DNA of 64,000 bases, taken from NCBI GenBank assembly GCA_002482525.1, contig DLGC01000006.1, positions 46,468 to 110,467 of the forward strand. The letters run 5' to 3'. The translations under genes and the position numbers were made by a program. How positions within the stretch are numbered: position 1 is the first letter of the stretch; every line of letters begins with the position of its first letter. The notes beneath the pieces were generated by a model. That model saw only the letters and a list, made by a program, of their open reading frames with translations, was not told the origin of the DNA and did not search any database. Positions 8,466-17,422 of the stretch are shown piece after piece. Origin of the DNA: Propionibacteriaceae bacterium UBA7704 (lineage in GTDB: Bacteria > Actinomycetota > Actinomycetes > Propionibacteriales > Propionibacteriaceae).

Positions 8466-9841
8466 ACGAGCAGATCAGTCGCCCGGCCGGCGGGCTGGGC
8501 TCCCAGCGCAAGCTCTCCGGCTTCGCCGTGGCCATCGTGGTTCCGATCCTGCTGACCATCGTGCTGGTGCCCTATCGCCAAACTCTGGGCCTGGACACCG
8601 TGCTGCTGTTGTTCGTATTGGCCAGCGTGGTCGCTTCGGTGCTCGGCGGTGTGCTGCCTGCGCTGGTCGCGTCGGTGGTGAGCTTCACCGTGGCGAACTT
8701 CTTCTTCACCCAGCCCTACGCAACCCTGACCGTCGCCAGCGTCACCGAACTGATCGACCTGGTGATCTTCTTCGCCGTGGCCGTACTCGTGGGCGTAGTC
8801 ACCGAGATCGGTGCCCGGGCGCGCGGACGCGCTGAGCGGGCCCGCATCGAGGCCGAGTGGCTGGCCGATCTCGGGAATCAGGATCAACAGCCGCAATCGG
8901 TGGAACGTGCCCTGGGCCGGGCACGAGTCATGTTCGGCATGAACCAAGTGCAGTTGGCCTCCACCGAGGAGGTCCTCGCCAGCACCGGAGAGCGGAGGGC
9001 CGGCGACATCGAGATCCTCGTCCCGGCCACAGCCGACCTGGTGGTGCGCCTGTACGGCCCCGAACGCCTCGGAGTCGACCGCAAACTCCTGGGCTCCATG
9101 GCGCAAACCGCGGCACGGTTGTGGCGCACCGAGCAATTGGGAGAGCAGGCCCGCCGCGCCGAGGAGCTGTCGCACATCGACCGGCTCCGGGCCAGCCTGC
9201 TTGCCGCCGTCGGTCACGACCTGCGCAATCCACTGGCCGCGATCACGGTGGCAGCCGAGACCCTGCGTCAAGAGGGCATCGAGCTGTCACCCCGCGACCA
9301 GGCTGAGTTGCTCGACACCATCGAGGAACACACTCAGCGCCTCAACCACATCATCGGCAACCTGCTCGACGCGAGCCGCCTGCGCGCCGGTGCGGTCTCG
9401 GTGCACCCGCAATCGACCGACCTGCTGGAGGTGCTCACGGGAGTGCTCGGCACGGGCGGGAACCGCGTCGAATTGGCGATCGCCGATGACCTGCCCGCCT
9501 TCCTCGCCGATCCCGGGCTGTTGGAACGAGTGTTAGCGAATCTGGTGGACAATGCCGATCGGCACGTCACCGATGGCGGAACAATCACTATCGAGGCGTA
9601 CCAGGACGGTGCGCAGGTCGCGATCAGCGTCATTGACCACGGCAAAGGTGTTCCACCGGAGCGCTACGACGATATCTTCGCGCCGTTCCAGCATTTCAAC
9701 GACCAGGTGACCACCGGCGTGGGGTTGGGGCTGGCAATAGCGCGCGGTTTCACCGAGGCCATGAACGGAACGCTGAGCCCGTCATCGACACCGGGTGGAG
9801 GCTTGACGATGACCGTCAGGTTGGAGGTGGCTGGTGACTAG
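8462..9841 (+). CDS. KdpD-like sensor histidine kinase lacking the N-terminal KdpD/Usp domains
   Basis: 459 residues. Four membrane segments of the DUF4118 type found in KdpD occupy about 17-115, followed by a linker. The HisKA domain has phospho-acceptor His252 (GHDLRNP), and the HATPase domain has an N-box at LVDNADRH and a GVGLGLAIARG lid. Canonical KdpD (about 850-900 residues) carries cytosolic KdpD and UspA domains before the membrane part; they are absent here. The GTG start overlaps the importer stop (GTGA), and AAGGAG lies just before it. It probably senses K+ or turgor and phosphorylates the next gene product. Confidence 0.85.
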   Translation: MNEQISRPAGGLGSQRKLSGFAVAIVVPILLTIVLVPYRQTLGLDTVLLLFVLASVVASVLGGVLPALVASVVSFTVANFFFTQPYATLTVASVTELIDLVIFFAVAVLVGVVTEIGARARGRAERARIEAEWLADLGNQDQQPQSVERALGRARVMFGMNQVQLASTEEVLASTGERRAGDIEILVPATADLVVRLYGPERLGVDRKLLGSMAQTAARLWRTEQLGEQARRAEELSHIDRLRASLLAAVGHDLRNPLAAITVAAETLRQEGIELSPRDQAELLDTIEEHTQRLNHIIGNLLDASRLRAGAVSVHPQSTDLLEVLTGVLGTGGNRVELAIADDLPAFLADPGLLERVLANLVDNADRHVTDGGTITIEAYQDGAQVAISVIDHGKGVPPERYDDIFAPFQHFNDQVTTGVGLGLAIARGFTEAMNGTLSPSSTPGGGLTMTVRLEVAGD

Positions 9842-10514
9842 GCTGCTGATCGTCGAGGATGAGCCCGCCCTGCGCCGCGCGCTCGTCATCAACCTCAAGG
9901 CCCGCGGCTATGAGGTCGACGATGCCGGCGGTGGCGCCGCAGCGCTGCGCACTGCCGCGGCGACCCCGCCAGACCTCGTGGTCCTTGATCTGGGCCTTCC
10001 CGACATCGACGGCACCGAGGTGATCACCGGACTACGCGGCTGGACGGACGTGCCGATCATCGTGTTGTCGGCTCGCGACGCCCAGTCCCAGAAGGTTCAG
10101 GCTCTCGACGTCGGCGCCGATGACTACATGACCAAACCATTCGGTATGGATGAACTCACCGCCCGCATCCGCGCCGCACTGCGCCGCGCCGAGGCGACCG
10201 ATCTCACCTCAGACCCTGTTGTGACCACGGCCTCGTTCACCCTCGACCTGGTCGCGAAGCGTGCCCTTCGGCGAGGCCAAGAGGTCCGCCTGACTCCCAC
10301 CGAATGGCATCTGGTGGAGCTCCTGGTGCGCCATCCTGGCGCCCTGGTGTCCAGTTCCCAGCTCCTCGCGGAGGTCTGGGGACCGAACTACACCACAGAG
10401 ACCAACTACCTGCGCGTCTATTTTGCGCAGCTGCGCCGCAAGCTTGAAGACACGCCGAGTCTGCCGCGCCACTTCATCACCGAGCCCGGTGTCGGCTATC
10501 GATTTGAGCCGTGA
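9834..10514 (+). CDS. KdpE-like response regulator (OmpR/PhoB family)
   Basis: 226 residues. Receiver domain with acidic pocket Glu8-Asp9 and phospho-acceptor Asp52, conserved Lys in MTKPFG, then a winged-helix DNA-binding domain ending with GVGYRF. GTG start overlaps the kinase gene by 8 bases. It most likely regulates its own operon and any kdp genes elsewhere; the direct repeats at 6358-6379 are a candidate target. Confidence 0.88.
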   Translation: MTRLLIVEDEPALRRALVINLKARGYEVDDAGGGAAALRTAAATPPDLVVLDLGLPDIDGTEVITGLRGWTDVPIIVLSARDAQSQKVQALDVGADDYMTKPFGMDELTARIRAALRRAEATDLTSDPVVTTASFTLDLVAKRALRRGQEVRLTPTEWHLVELLVRHPGALVSSSQLLAEVWGPNYTTETNYLRVYFAQLRRKLEDTPSLPRHFITEPGVGYRFEP

Positions 10515-10531
10515 CCGGGGAGCTGCCCGGT
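10514..10531. terminator. candidate bidirectional terminator hairpin
   Basis: ACCGGG and CCCGGT arms separated by 6 bases lie in the 27-base gap between the converging response-regulator and qorB genes. There is no T-tract, so this is a weak call. Confidence 0.35.
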
Positions 10532-10541
10532 CGAACCGGCC

Positions 10542-11393
10542 TCAGCCGACCGCGCGCAGCGTCTCCAGAATCGGGCTGGTCGGCCGACCCAACAGGGCCG
10601 AGAGGTCCCCGGTCACGCCCGCGAGTTCTCCCGCGGCGATCGCCGCATCAACCCCGAGGATGAAGCCGATGACGCCGGCATCCAGCCCTGCTGCGGCCAG
10701 CACGTCACTCTTCTCCGCCGCGCTCACGTGGCGTGCCACAACCGGGCGTCCGAGTGCGGTCGCGAAGTCGGCTGCCAACTCATCGAAGCTCCAGGCGACA
10801 TCACCGGTGAGGGTCAACGTCTGTCCCACCTGCGATCCGGCCAACACCACTGCGGCGGCCTCGGCCAACTCGGTGCGTGCGGCACTGGCTACGCGTCCCT
10901 GCCCTGCGGCGGTGAGGATCTCGCCAGTCTGGGCGGCGGCGCCGAGGTCGGCCAGGTAGTTCTCGTGGTACCAGTTGTTGCGCAGGATGACGTGTGCCAG
11001 TCCGGAGGCGGCCAGCGCCTGTTCGGTGGCCCAATGCTCGGGCGCGACCGGATTGATGGAGGTATCGGCACCGGGCGCGCTGGTGTACACCAACCGGCCC
11101 ACCCCCGCAGTCTTGGCGGCATCGATGACGGCCTGATGCTGTTGGGCGCGCTTGCCGAACTCGTTGCCCGAGACCAGCAGCAGCGAGTCGACCCCTGCCA
11201 GCGCCGACGGCAGTTCGTCGGGCTGGTTGTAGTCGAAGACGCGCACCGTCACACCTTTGGCGGCGAGGCCGTCGGCGGCATCGGGACGCCGCACCAGAGC
11301 GACAATCTGATCTGCCGGCGTCCCTCGACGCAGCAGGTGTTCGACGACGAGGCCTCCGAGGTGGCCAGTGGCACCGGTAACGGCGAGAGTCAT
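10542..11393 (-). CDS. NAD(P)H:quinone oxidoreductase, QorB/NmrA-like
   Basis: 283 residues of the atypical short-chain dehydrogenase family. The N-terminal nucleotide-binding motif is TGATGHLGG (7-15). The RNNWYHENYL segment (about 139-148) is typical of QorB/YtfG-type quinone reductases rather than catalytic NmrA-less SDRs. Probably a cytosolic reductase of quinones in reductive or electrophile stress. It is divergent from an HxlR regulator, as in other qorB/qorR pairs. Confidence 0.83.
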   Translation of the reverse strand: MTLAVTGATGHLGGLVVEHLLRRGTPADQIVALVRRPDAADGLAAKGVTVRVFDYNQPDELPSALAGVDSLLLVSGNEFGKRAQQHQAVIDAAKTAGVGRLVYTSAPGADTSINPVAPEHWATEQALAASGLAHVILRNNWYHENYLADLGAAAQTGEILTAAGQGRVASAARTELAEAAAVVLAGSQVGQTLTLTGDVAWSFDELAADFATALGRPVVARHVSAAEKSDVLAAAGLDAGVIGFILGVDAAIAAGELAGVTGDLSALLGRPTSPILETLRAVG

Positions 11394-11411
11394 GATCTTC
11401 TCCTGGGGTAG

Positions 11412-11447
11412 TTTGCTTACTAACAGTTAGCACTATACTCCTGTTAG
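11412..11447. promoter_or_regulatory. qorB-hxlR intergenic operator and promoter
   Basis: CTAACAGTTAG (11420-11430) is itself a palindrome, and its first seven bases pair with CTGTTAG at 11441-11447. A plus-strand -10 TATACT (11434-11439) with TTTGCT about 16 bases upstream lies between the half-sites. A regulator bound here would block the promoter. The likely binder is the HxlR protein encoded immediately to the right. Confidence 0.55.
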
Positions 11448-11468
11448 GAACTTTGCCAAGGGGTGACC

Positions 11469-11822
11469 ATGACCGGAGCATTCGACGCTTTCAGCCCGCT
11501 GTGTCCGTCGCGATCCGTCGTCGACGATGTGACCGACCGCTGGCCCGCACTGGTGCTGATCGCTCTGCTAGAAAAGCCGCACCGTTTCGCCGAGGCGGCG
11601 CGCACGGTTGGCGGCATCAGCGACCGCATGCTTTCCCGCACTCTGACCACCCTGGTGGCCGATGGTTTGGTCGTGCGAACCGACCACGGCGAACAGCACG
11701 TCGAGTACGAACTCAGTGCTTCCGGACATCACATCGCTACTGCCCTGAAAGGCGTTGTGACGGCGGTCTACGACGTAATGCCCGAGATCCTGCAAGCCAA
11801 GGCGATCGCAGCCTCAGCGTGA
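11469..11822 (+). CDS. HxlR-family redox-type transcriptional regulator (QorR-like)
   Basis: 117 residues, a single winged helix-turn-helix of the HxlR type. A lone cysteine at position 12 (SPLCPSR) corresponds to the N-terminal cysteine used for disulfide sensing in characterised QorR/HypR-type members. ATG 11469 is preferred over GTG 11463 because AAGGGG sits 5 bases before it. It is expected to repress the divergent quinone reductase gene and itself. Its 3' end overlaps the converging DUF2254 gene by 9 bases. Confidence 0.83.
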   Translation: MTGAFDAFSPLCPSRSVVDDVTDRWPALVLIALLEKPHRFAEAARTVGGISDRMLSRTLTTLVADGLVVRTDHGEQHVEYELSASGHHIATALKGVVTAVYDVMPEILQAKAIAASA

Positions 11823-13175
11823 TTCGGTCTCGTCGGATTCTGCAACGGCATCGGGATAGGCGAGAGCCACAGCCAGAGGGTGCACGAGGGTTCCACCTAA
11901 TCCCTGACGGTCACCGTGCAACGCGATCCGCGCAGCCGCGGGGTCACTGCTGGCCTCGACCCTGTGGACGAGCTCAGCACGCAGCGTCTCCAACTCGTTT
12001 CGGCGTTCTTCGGGCACATCGGCCAACAAGTCACCCAGCAGCACCATCAGTCGACGGGTCACCTGCGGCTGACCGATACCAAAGGTCATGATCTCCAGCA
12101 GCCCCAACAGCACCACATCAGACCAACTCGGCACACGAACGAGCACCTCACCGGTACCGGCAGTGATCCGCAGGTCACCGAGCTGCTGGTGCGCTGCAAC
12201 CCGCAGCACACCTTCGATCTCGTCAAGGGACCGCACCGCGGTCGTCGGATCGTTGATCGCTGGCGACAACGCCCGGATCGCGACATCGACGAGCAGCCGC
12301 AGCGAGTAGAAGGCGTCGTAGCGCAGCGAACGCTCCTGGTCGACGATGATCGCCGTCGCCAAGCCCGAGGCGACGGCCGGCGGCACCGGAGAGTCGTCGG
12401 CGCCAGCAACCCACATCAGGGGCGAACCCACCGTTACTGCGTCACCAATCTGCACCCGCAGCGCGATCCGCAGTCCACGTCGCCGGGCGACGCCGCGCAG
12501 CATGCGCAGATCGACCGCTACTACCTGGCCGGCGCGGCCACTGCGCACCACCAGCGGCGCGGCAACGAACTCAGTTCCCGAGTCAGGGGCATAGGCACCC
12601 ATCCCTGCCAACTGGGCCTCCCGGCGCAGCAACTGGCGGCGAGCCTGGCGTCCGAATGCGGCCAGAACGGCATCAACACGCATGCGTCCGCCAACGGAGT
12701 GCAACAAGGCGATGAAACCGGCCAAGCTCACCATCAGCAGCCCGAGCGCAGCCAGAATCGTCACGATCGGCACGAACTGCGACCGCCCCGATGAACCGAC
12801 ATCGAGCAGGCTCAAGAAGGTGAAGGTGACGGTAGCCAGAAAGATCCCCAGGATGACCTGCGTCGATCGGGCCCGCAAGAAATGCGACACCGCCCTCGGC
12901 GAATACTGCGAAGAGCCGAACTGAAGCAAGAGGACCACGAAGGAAAAGACGAAGCCGGTGAAGGTGATCATGCCGCCGCCGACGGCACCCAGCAGCGACA
13001 GCGCCGAGGAGGTCGAGACTTCGGTCTGGGCACCAGCGTCGAGGCTGTCCAGCCAATCGTCGATCCCGCTGACCACACCGTTGAGCCAGACACCGGCAAT
13101 CACCCCGAGCACCGGAATCACCCACGATGCACGCTCCCACCACAAGCGCAGCCGGGCCAGTCCCAGGCGGTTCAT
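11814..13175 (-). CDS. DUF2254 membrane protein
   Basis: 453 residues. A short cytosolic N-terminus is followed by about four membrane segments (roughly 17-35, 59-84, 105-122, 130-157), then a large soluble C-terminal part. The ITFTGFVFSFVVLLLQFGSS stretch after the second segment is characteristic of the DUF2254 family, whose function is unknown. It lies downstream of mntR on the same strand but with a 112-base gap, so it may be independent. Confidence 0.75.
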   Translation of the reverse strand: MNRLGLARLRLWWERASWVIPVLGVIAGVWLNGVVSGIDDWLDSLDAGAQTEVSTSSALSLLGAVGGGMITFTGFVFSFVVLLLQFGSSQYSPRAVSHFLRARSTQVILGIFLATVTFTFLSLLDVGSSGRSQFVPIVTILAALGLLMVSLAGFIALLHSVGGRMRVDAVLAAFGRQARRQLLRREAQLAGMGAYAPDSGTEFVAAPLVVRSGRAGQVVAVDLRMLRGVARRRGLRIALRVQIGDAVTVGSPLMWVAGADDSPVPPAVASGLATAIIVDQERSLRYDAFYSLRLLVDVAIRALSPAINDPTTAVRSLDEIEGVLRVAAHQQLGDLRITAGTGEVLVRVPSWSDVVLLGLLEIMTFGIGQPQVTRRLMVLLGDLLADVPEERRNELETLRAELVHRVEASSDPAAARIALHGDRQGLGGTLVHPLAVALAYPDAVAESDETESR

Positions 13176-13287
13176 CGGTGCCCTTTCGCTCGGACTCGTT
13201 CCTCGTCATGCATTCGGTGCCCGGCTCCAGTGTGCAATACCTCGGCCCGCACAGGCAGCATCGACATTCCGTCCGGTAGGCGGCGAG

Positions 13288-13938
13288 TCAGTGCAGCACC
13301 CGAATCGCATTCTGCAAGGCCACCGACAACTCATAGACCGCGCCCTCTACATCGATCTGCTGCCGTTCGGCGTGCCAGCCGACGCTGGCCCCCGGCATGA
13401 GTTGCATGCCGGCGAGTTCCAGCAGGTGTGTTGGGTCAGCGTCGCTGACGCGAGCGATTCGGTACTGCCCCGACGGAGCGTCCGGCAACGGGACTGAGGC
13501 GTGGGGAAGTTCGACCACACCGTCCACACTCGGAATGGGATCTCCGTGCGGGTCAATCCTCGGTCTCCCCAAACGAAGGTCGATCCGACGCAGCAGCTCC
13601 TCCGACACCGCATGTTCCAGCCGCTCAGCCTCGTCGTGCACCTCATCCCACGCATAGCCGAGTTCGGTAGCGAGAAAGGTCTCCAAGAGTCGATGTCGAC
13701 GCACCATCGCGACCGCAAGGCGCTGCCCAAGCTCGGTGAGTTCAGCCGGCCGGTAGGGCTGATAGCTCAGCAGCCCTTGGCCTTCGAGTCGGCGCAGCGT
13801 GACTGACACGTTCGCCGACGTCGTGTCGAATCGTCGGGCCAGCCCCGTGGTCGTGATCGGCGGGTCCCCCCACTCTGTGGCCGACCAGATGACCTTCAGG
13901 TAGTCCTGGGCGACCGGCGTCAGCTCCTCAACCTCCAT
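13288..13938 (-). CDS. mntR: MntR-like manganese-dependent repressor (DtxR family)
   Basis: 216 residues: N-terminal winged helix-turn-helix (about 5-65), dimerisation domain with the metal-ligand-type HDEAERLEHAVSEEL segment (about 98-112), and a C-terminal SH3-like FeoA domain. The open frame continues to 14262, but ATG 13938 overlaps the mntH stop (TGATG) and gives a normal DtxR N-terminus. Co-transcription with an NRAMP transporter marks it as the Mn2+ regulator. The second DtxR protein, at 25493-26179, is the iron-type IdeR. Confidence 0.85.
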   Translation of the reverse strand: MEVEELTPVAQDYLKVIWSATEWGDPPITTTGLARRFDTTSANVSVTLRRLEGQGLLSYQPYRPAELTELGQRLAVAMVRRHRLLETFLATELGYAWDEVHDEAERLEHAVSEELLRRIDLRLGRPRIDPHGDPIPSVDGVVELPHASVPLPDAPSGQYRIARVSDADPTHLLELAGMQLMPGASVGWHAERQQIDVEGAVYELSVALQNAIRVLH

Positions 13939-15194
13939 CAGCCCAACCCCGCAATCGTCAGCACGATCAGTGCCACATTCAGGGCCACGATAAGCCCCAC
14001 GACGATCCAGGACACCACCTTCAAACCGATCGGATTCGCCATGGATCCCATCACCGAGGAGCTGCTGGTGAGCAGTACCAACGGGATCAGGGCGAACGGA
14101 ATGCCGAAACTCAGCAGGACCTGGCTGAGCACCAGGGCCCAGGTGGGATTCACGCCCAACCCCAGAATGATCAGTGCCGGAATCAGCGTCACCGCACGTC
14201 GGATCAGCATGGGCACCCGCACCTTCAACAGCCCCGCCATGATCGACGCCCCGGCGTAACATCCCACCGAGGTGGACGCCAACCCTGAGGCGAGCAGGCC
14301 TACGGCGAACAGGGCGGCCACCACCGGACCCAGCGTCGTTGCGATGAGCTGATGGGCGCCTTCAATGGAGTCGGTGCCCGCCACCCCGGCAAAGTTGGCC
14401 GCCGCCAGCAGCAGCATGGCGACATTGACCGTGCCGGCGATGAGCATGGAGACGAACACATCCCACCGAGTGGCCTGCAGCATTCTGGGCAGTTCGGCGG
14501 GCTTGGGATGGTGCCGGTCGCGGGCCAGCGCAGAGTGAACGTAAATGGCGTGCGGCATCACGGTGGCGCCCAGCAGGCCAGCGGCGAGCAGCACCGATTC
14601 ACCCCCGTCGAAGCGCGGTATCAACCCGGCCGCCACTTGACCCCAGGACACGTCGGAGACGAACAACCCGGCGGTGAAGCCGATGGTGATCACCAGCAGG
14701 AGCCCCATCACCACGAACTCGAACGACTTCTGACCACGCCGATTCTGCAAGCTGAGTAGCAGCATCGACACGACGCCGACGATGACCCCGCCCAGCAGCA
14801 GCGGCACACCGAACAAGATCCACAGTGCGATAGCCCCACCCAGCACTTCGGCGAGATCAGTGGCCACGGCTACCAACTCGGCTTGTAGCCAGTAGGCGAT
14901 CCGTGGCAGGCGGCGCATCCGCTCACCGAGCAGCTCCGGAAGGCTGCGTCCAGTCACCAGGCCCGCTTTGGCCGACAGGTACTGCACCAGCATCGCCGAG
15001 GCGTTCGCCAACACCACGACCCACACCAACAGGTAGCCGAAGCGAGAACCCGCGGTCAGGTTGGCGGCGACATTTCCCGGATCGACATAGGCGATCGCGG
15101 CCACGAATGCCGGACCCCACAACCACGACACCCGCCGGGAGCGTCGCGGTGAGCGTGGATCATCCTCGATGACGGCGACGATCGGGGCACTCAT
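13938..15194 (-). CDS. mntH: NRAMP-family Mn2+/H+ transporter
   Basis: 418 residues with about 11 membrane segments. The metal-site motifs are intact: DPGN at 38-41 in the first helix and MPH at 213-215 in the sixth. It imports Mn2+ (possibly Fe2+) with protons. The frame is open to 15272; ATG 15194 was chosen since the longer form would translate through the operator. Downstream mntR overlaps by one base. Confidence 0.92.
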   Translation of the reverse strand: MSAPIVAVIEDDPRSPRRSRRVSWLWGPAFVAAIAYVDPGNVAANLTAGSRFGYLLVWVVVLANASAMLVQYLSAKAGLVTGRSLPELLGERMRRLPRIAYWLQAELVAVATDLAEVLGGAIALWILFGVPLLLGGVIVGVVSMLLLSLQNRRGQKSFEFVVMGLLLVITIGFTAGLFVSDVSWGQVAAGLIPRFDGGESVLLAAGLLGATVMPHAIYVHSALARDRHHPKPAELPRMLQATRWDVFVSMLIAGTVNVAMLLLAAANFAGVAGTDSIEGAHQLIATTLGPVVAALFAVGLLASGLASTSVGCYAGASIMAGLLKVRVPMLIRRAVTLIPALIILGLGVNPTWALVLSQVLLSFGIPFALIPLVLLTSSSSVMGSMANPIGLKVVSWIVVGLIVALNVALIVLTIAGLG

Positions 15195-15199
15195 AGAAG

Positions 15200-15213
15200 T
15201 TAAGGTACCTTTA
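15200..15213. promoter_or_regulatory. candidate MntR box upstream of mntH
   Basis: TTAAGGTACCTTTA is a near-perfect palindrome around AAGGTACCTT and lies 6 bases before the mntH start codon. Its A/T-flanked symmetric form resembles DtxR-family boxes. Repression by Mn-loaded MntR would silence both genes. The divergent exporter start at 15316 is over 100 bases away. Confidence 0.6.
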
Positions 15214-15315
15214 CTTTCTGACTCCCGGGGCGGTCTCAGCCGAATTGCCGTCATTGAGCCCCCGAAGACCACTCACTGCTCCAATGAGAGAATCGGCTCG
15301 ACCCCAGGAGTCCTC

Positions 15316-16671
15316 ATGCCATCGATCGAATCAACGCCAGGACGCGACGCCATCGTGGCCGAAAAGTCCGACGCCGTATGCCGCATGGGCGCGATGATGC
15401 TCACTTCCGGAACCGGCTCCTACCGAGTCAAGGCCGCGATGGGACGCACCGCCGAAGCGCTGGGCATCGACCAACTCGACGCTCAGGTCAGTCTGAACGA
15501 GATCGTGGCCACCACCCGATCAGGAAAGCGCTTCCGCACCCAGGTGGTGGAGGTCGCCGCGCCATCGGTCAATGCCGACCGCATCAGTTCGCTGCTGCGA
15601 GTGTCGCTGGGCGCCCGCGCCGGGGTCACCGCGGCGGATCTGCACCGCCAACTCGACGAGGTCGAACAGCATCGCCCGCTCTACTCGCTGCCCATGGTGG
15701 CGATAGGCGCAGCGGCCGCCTGCGGCGCTTTCGCATTCTTGAACAACGGCCGCTGGCAGGAATGCGCGGCCGCCGCCGTTGCGGCCGGCGGGGGCAAGAT
15801 CGTCCAGGTGCTGCTTCACCGGCAACGCCTGAATCATCTTGCGGTAGTGGCTGTCGCAGCCGCTGCCGCCGGATTGATCTACCTCGTGCTGGCGCAGCTC
15901 ATGCTGGCACTGCCCTTCGAGGTTCACATCCATCAGGCCGCCTTCACCTCGGCCATGCTGTTCCTGGTCCCGGGCTTCCCACTGGTCACAGCCGCACTGG
16001 ACCTTGCCCGGTTCGACTTCACCTCCGGGGTCTCTCGGCTGCTGTATGCCACGCTCATCACGCTCGCGGCCGCCGTCGGAGTGTGGATCGTGGCCGTGAT
16101 CTACGGCCTCTCCCCCGGCGAAATCCCGCCCCTCAACCTCCCTCTGCCGATGCTGGCCGCACTGTGGCTGGGTGCCGGTTTCGTCGGCGTCCTAGGATTC
16201 GCAGTGACCTTCAACACCCCCCTGAAAATGGCACTCAGCGCCGCTGGCATCGGCGCACTGGCCAACACCGGACGGCTGGTCGCCACCGATGCCGGAGTCA
16301 ATGCCCTGGTCGCCACGGTGCTGGCGACCACGGTGGTCGGATTGCTCGCCGCGTGGGCCAGCCAGCGTCTGCCCGCCCCACGCATCATTCTGTCGGTACC
16401 CGCCGTGCTCATCATGATTCCGGGCGCGGCCGCCTACCGGGCACTGGTGGCAGGCATCGATCGCGATCCGCTCACTGCAGTCACCAATGGTTCAGTCGCA
16501 CTCGGCATCCTGGTTGCCATGGCCATCGGGTTGGTGCTCGCTCGCATGCTCACCGATCCAGCCTGGACCTCACCGACCCCGCGGTGGACCCATATGCCGA
16601 GCACCCACGCTCAGCGGCTGATCGTGCAAGCCGCCGAGGCCACCGATCCCGATTCGGCCCGCTCCGACTAG
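15316..16671 (+). CDS. ThrE-like threonine/serine exporter family protein
   Basis: 451 residues. The N-terminal soluble domain (about 10-125, with MLTSGTGSYRV) and the following two blocks of about five membrane segments match the fused DUF1212-DUF3815 layout of Corynebacterium ThrE. It likely exports small amino acids by proton exchange. The frame is open from 15169 through the mntH promoter; ATG 15316 was chosen because CAGGAG lies 5 bases ahead of it. Confidence 0.8.
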   Translation: MPSIESTPGRDAIVAEKSDAVCRMGAMMLTSGTGSYRVKAAMGRTAEALGIDQLDAQVSLNEIVATTRSGKRFRTQVVEVAAPSVNADRISSLLRVSLGARAGVTAADLHRQLDEVEQHRPLYSLPMVAIGAAAACGAFAFLNNGRWQECAAAAVAAGGGKIVQVLLHRQRLNHLAVVAVAAAAAGLIYLVLAQLMLALPFEVHIHQAAFTSAMLFLVPGFPLVTAALDLARFDFTSGVSRLLYATLITLAAAVGVWIVAVIYGLSPGEIPPLNLPLPMLAALWLGAGFVGVLGFAVTFNTPLKMALSAAGIGALANTGRLVATDAGVNALVATVLATTVVGLLAAWASQRLPAPRIILSVPAVLIMIPGAAAYRALVAGIDRDPLTAVTNGSVALGILVAMAIGLVLARMLTDPAWTSPTPRWTHMPSTHAQRLIVQAAEATDPDSARSD

Positions 16672-16681
16672 CGCGCGTGCG

Positions 16682-17422
16682 TCAGCGCCGCGAAACCCCG
16701 GGCAACACCACCACCTGATCCAACAGCGCATCTGCTGGTGCACTGGACGCCGGCGCGCCGCTACGAACCGGCTGCAGCACCAGGTTCGACGCACCGCGCT
16801 GCTGCAGCACAGCGAGCAACTCGGTTACGGACTCAGCGCTGTGGTGCCGGGGATCGACGGTGATGCGCGCCTCATAGTCCACCCCGGAGTCGAGCACCAG
16901 GTCCAGGCTGGCAAAGGCCCGCTGCGCTGAGTTCTGCCGTCCGGTGATCGCCGGATACTGCTGCGGCAGACCTTTGATGTCCAGCCCCACCCAGTTCACC
17001 AACCCCAGCACGTCCCGCAATCGACGAGGGTAGGCACCCGAAGTGTGCAGGCCCACCAGGTAGCCGCGCTCGCGCACCTCGGACATCGCTGCCACCAGTT
17101 GCGGCGCCCGAGTGGGTTCGCCCCCGGAGAAGACCACACCGTCCAAGAGCCCACTGCGCTGTTGCAGGTGCGCTCGCACGGCCTGCCACCGGCTTGTTGC
17201 GGGGGTTCGTGGATCGATCAGGTCGGGGTTGTGACAGTAGCCGCAGCGCCAGGGACAGCCCTGTACGAAGACCGTCGCGACCAGTCGGCCTGGCCAGTCG
17301 CAGCTGGATAGCCGCGTGAAGCCGGCGACCGGCAAGGCCACAGCGTCGCCATGACGCTCCTGGCCAAGCTCGGCCGAGCCGACCGGGCGCACGTCGGCCG
17401 AGCCTGGCGCTGCACCGCTCAC
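16682..17422 (-). CDS. nrdG: anaerobic ribonucleotide reductase activating protein (radical SAM)
   Basis: 246 residues with the radical-SAM cluster motif C56-x3-C60-x2-C63 (CPWRCGYC) and the SAM-binding FSGGEPT stretch. It uses a 4Fe-4S cluster and S-adenosylmethionine to install the glycyl radical on NrdD. GTG 17422 overlaps the nrdD stop (GTGA), so the pair is translationally coupled. The 35 further codons of open frame upstream belong inside nrdD. Confidence 0.92.
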   Translation of the reverse strand: MSGAAPGSADVRPVGSAELGQERHGDAVALPVAGFTRLSSCDWPGRLVATVFVQGCPWRCGYCHNPDLIDPRTPATSRWQAVRAHLQQRSGLLDGVVFSGGEPTRAPQLVAAMSEVRERGYLVGLHTSGAYPRRLRDVLGLVNWVGLDIKGLPQQYPAITGRQNSAQRAFASLDLVLDSGVDYEARITVDPRHHSAESVTELLAVLQQRGASNLVLQPVRSGAPASSAPADALLDQVVVLPGVSRR

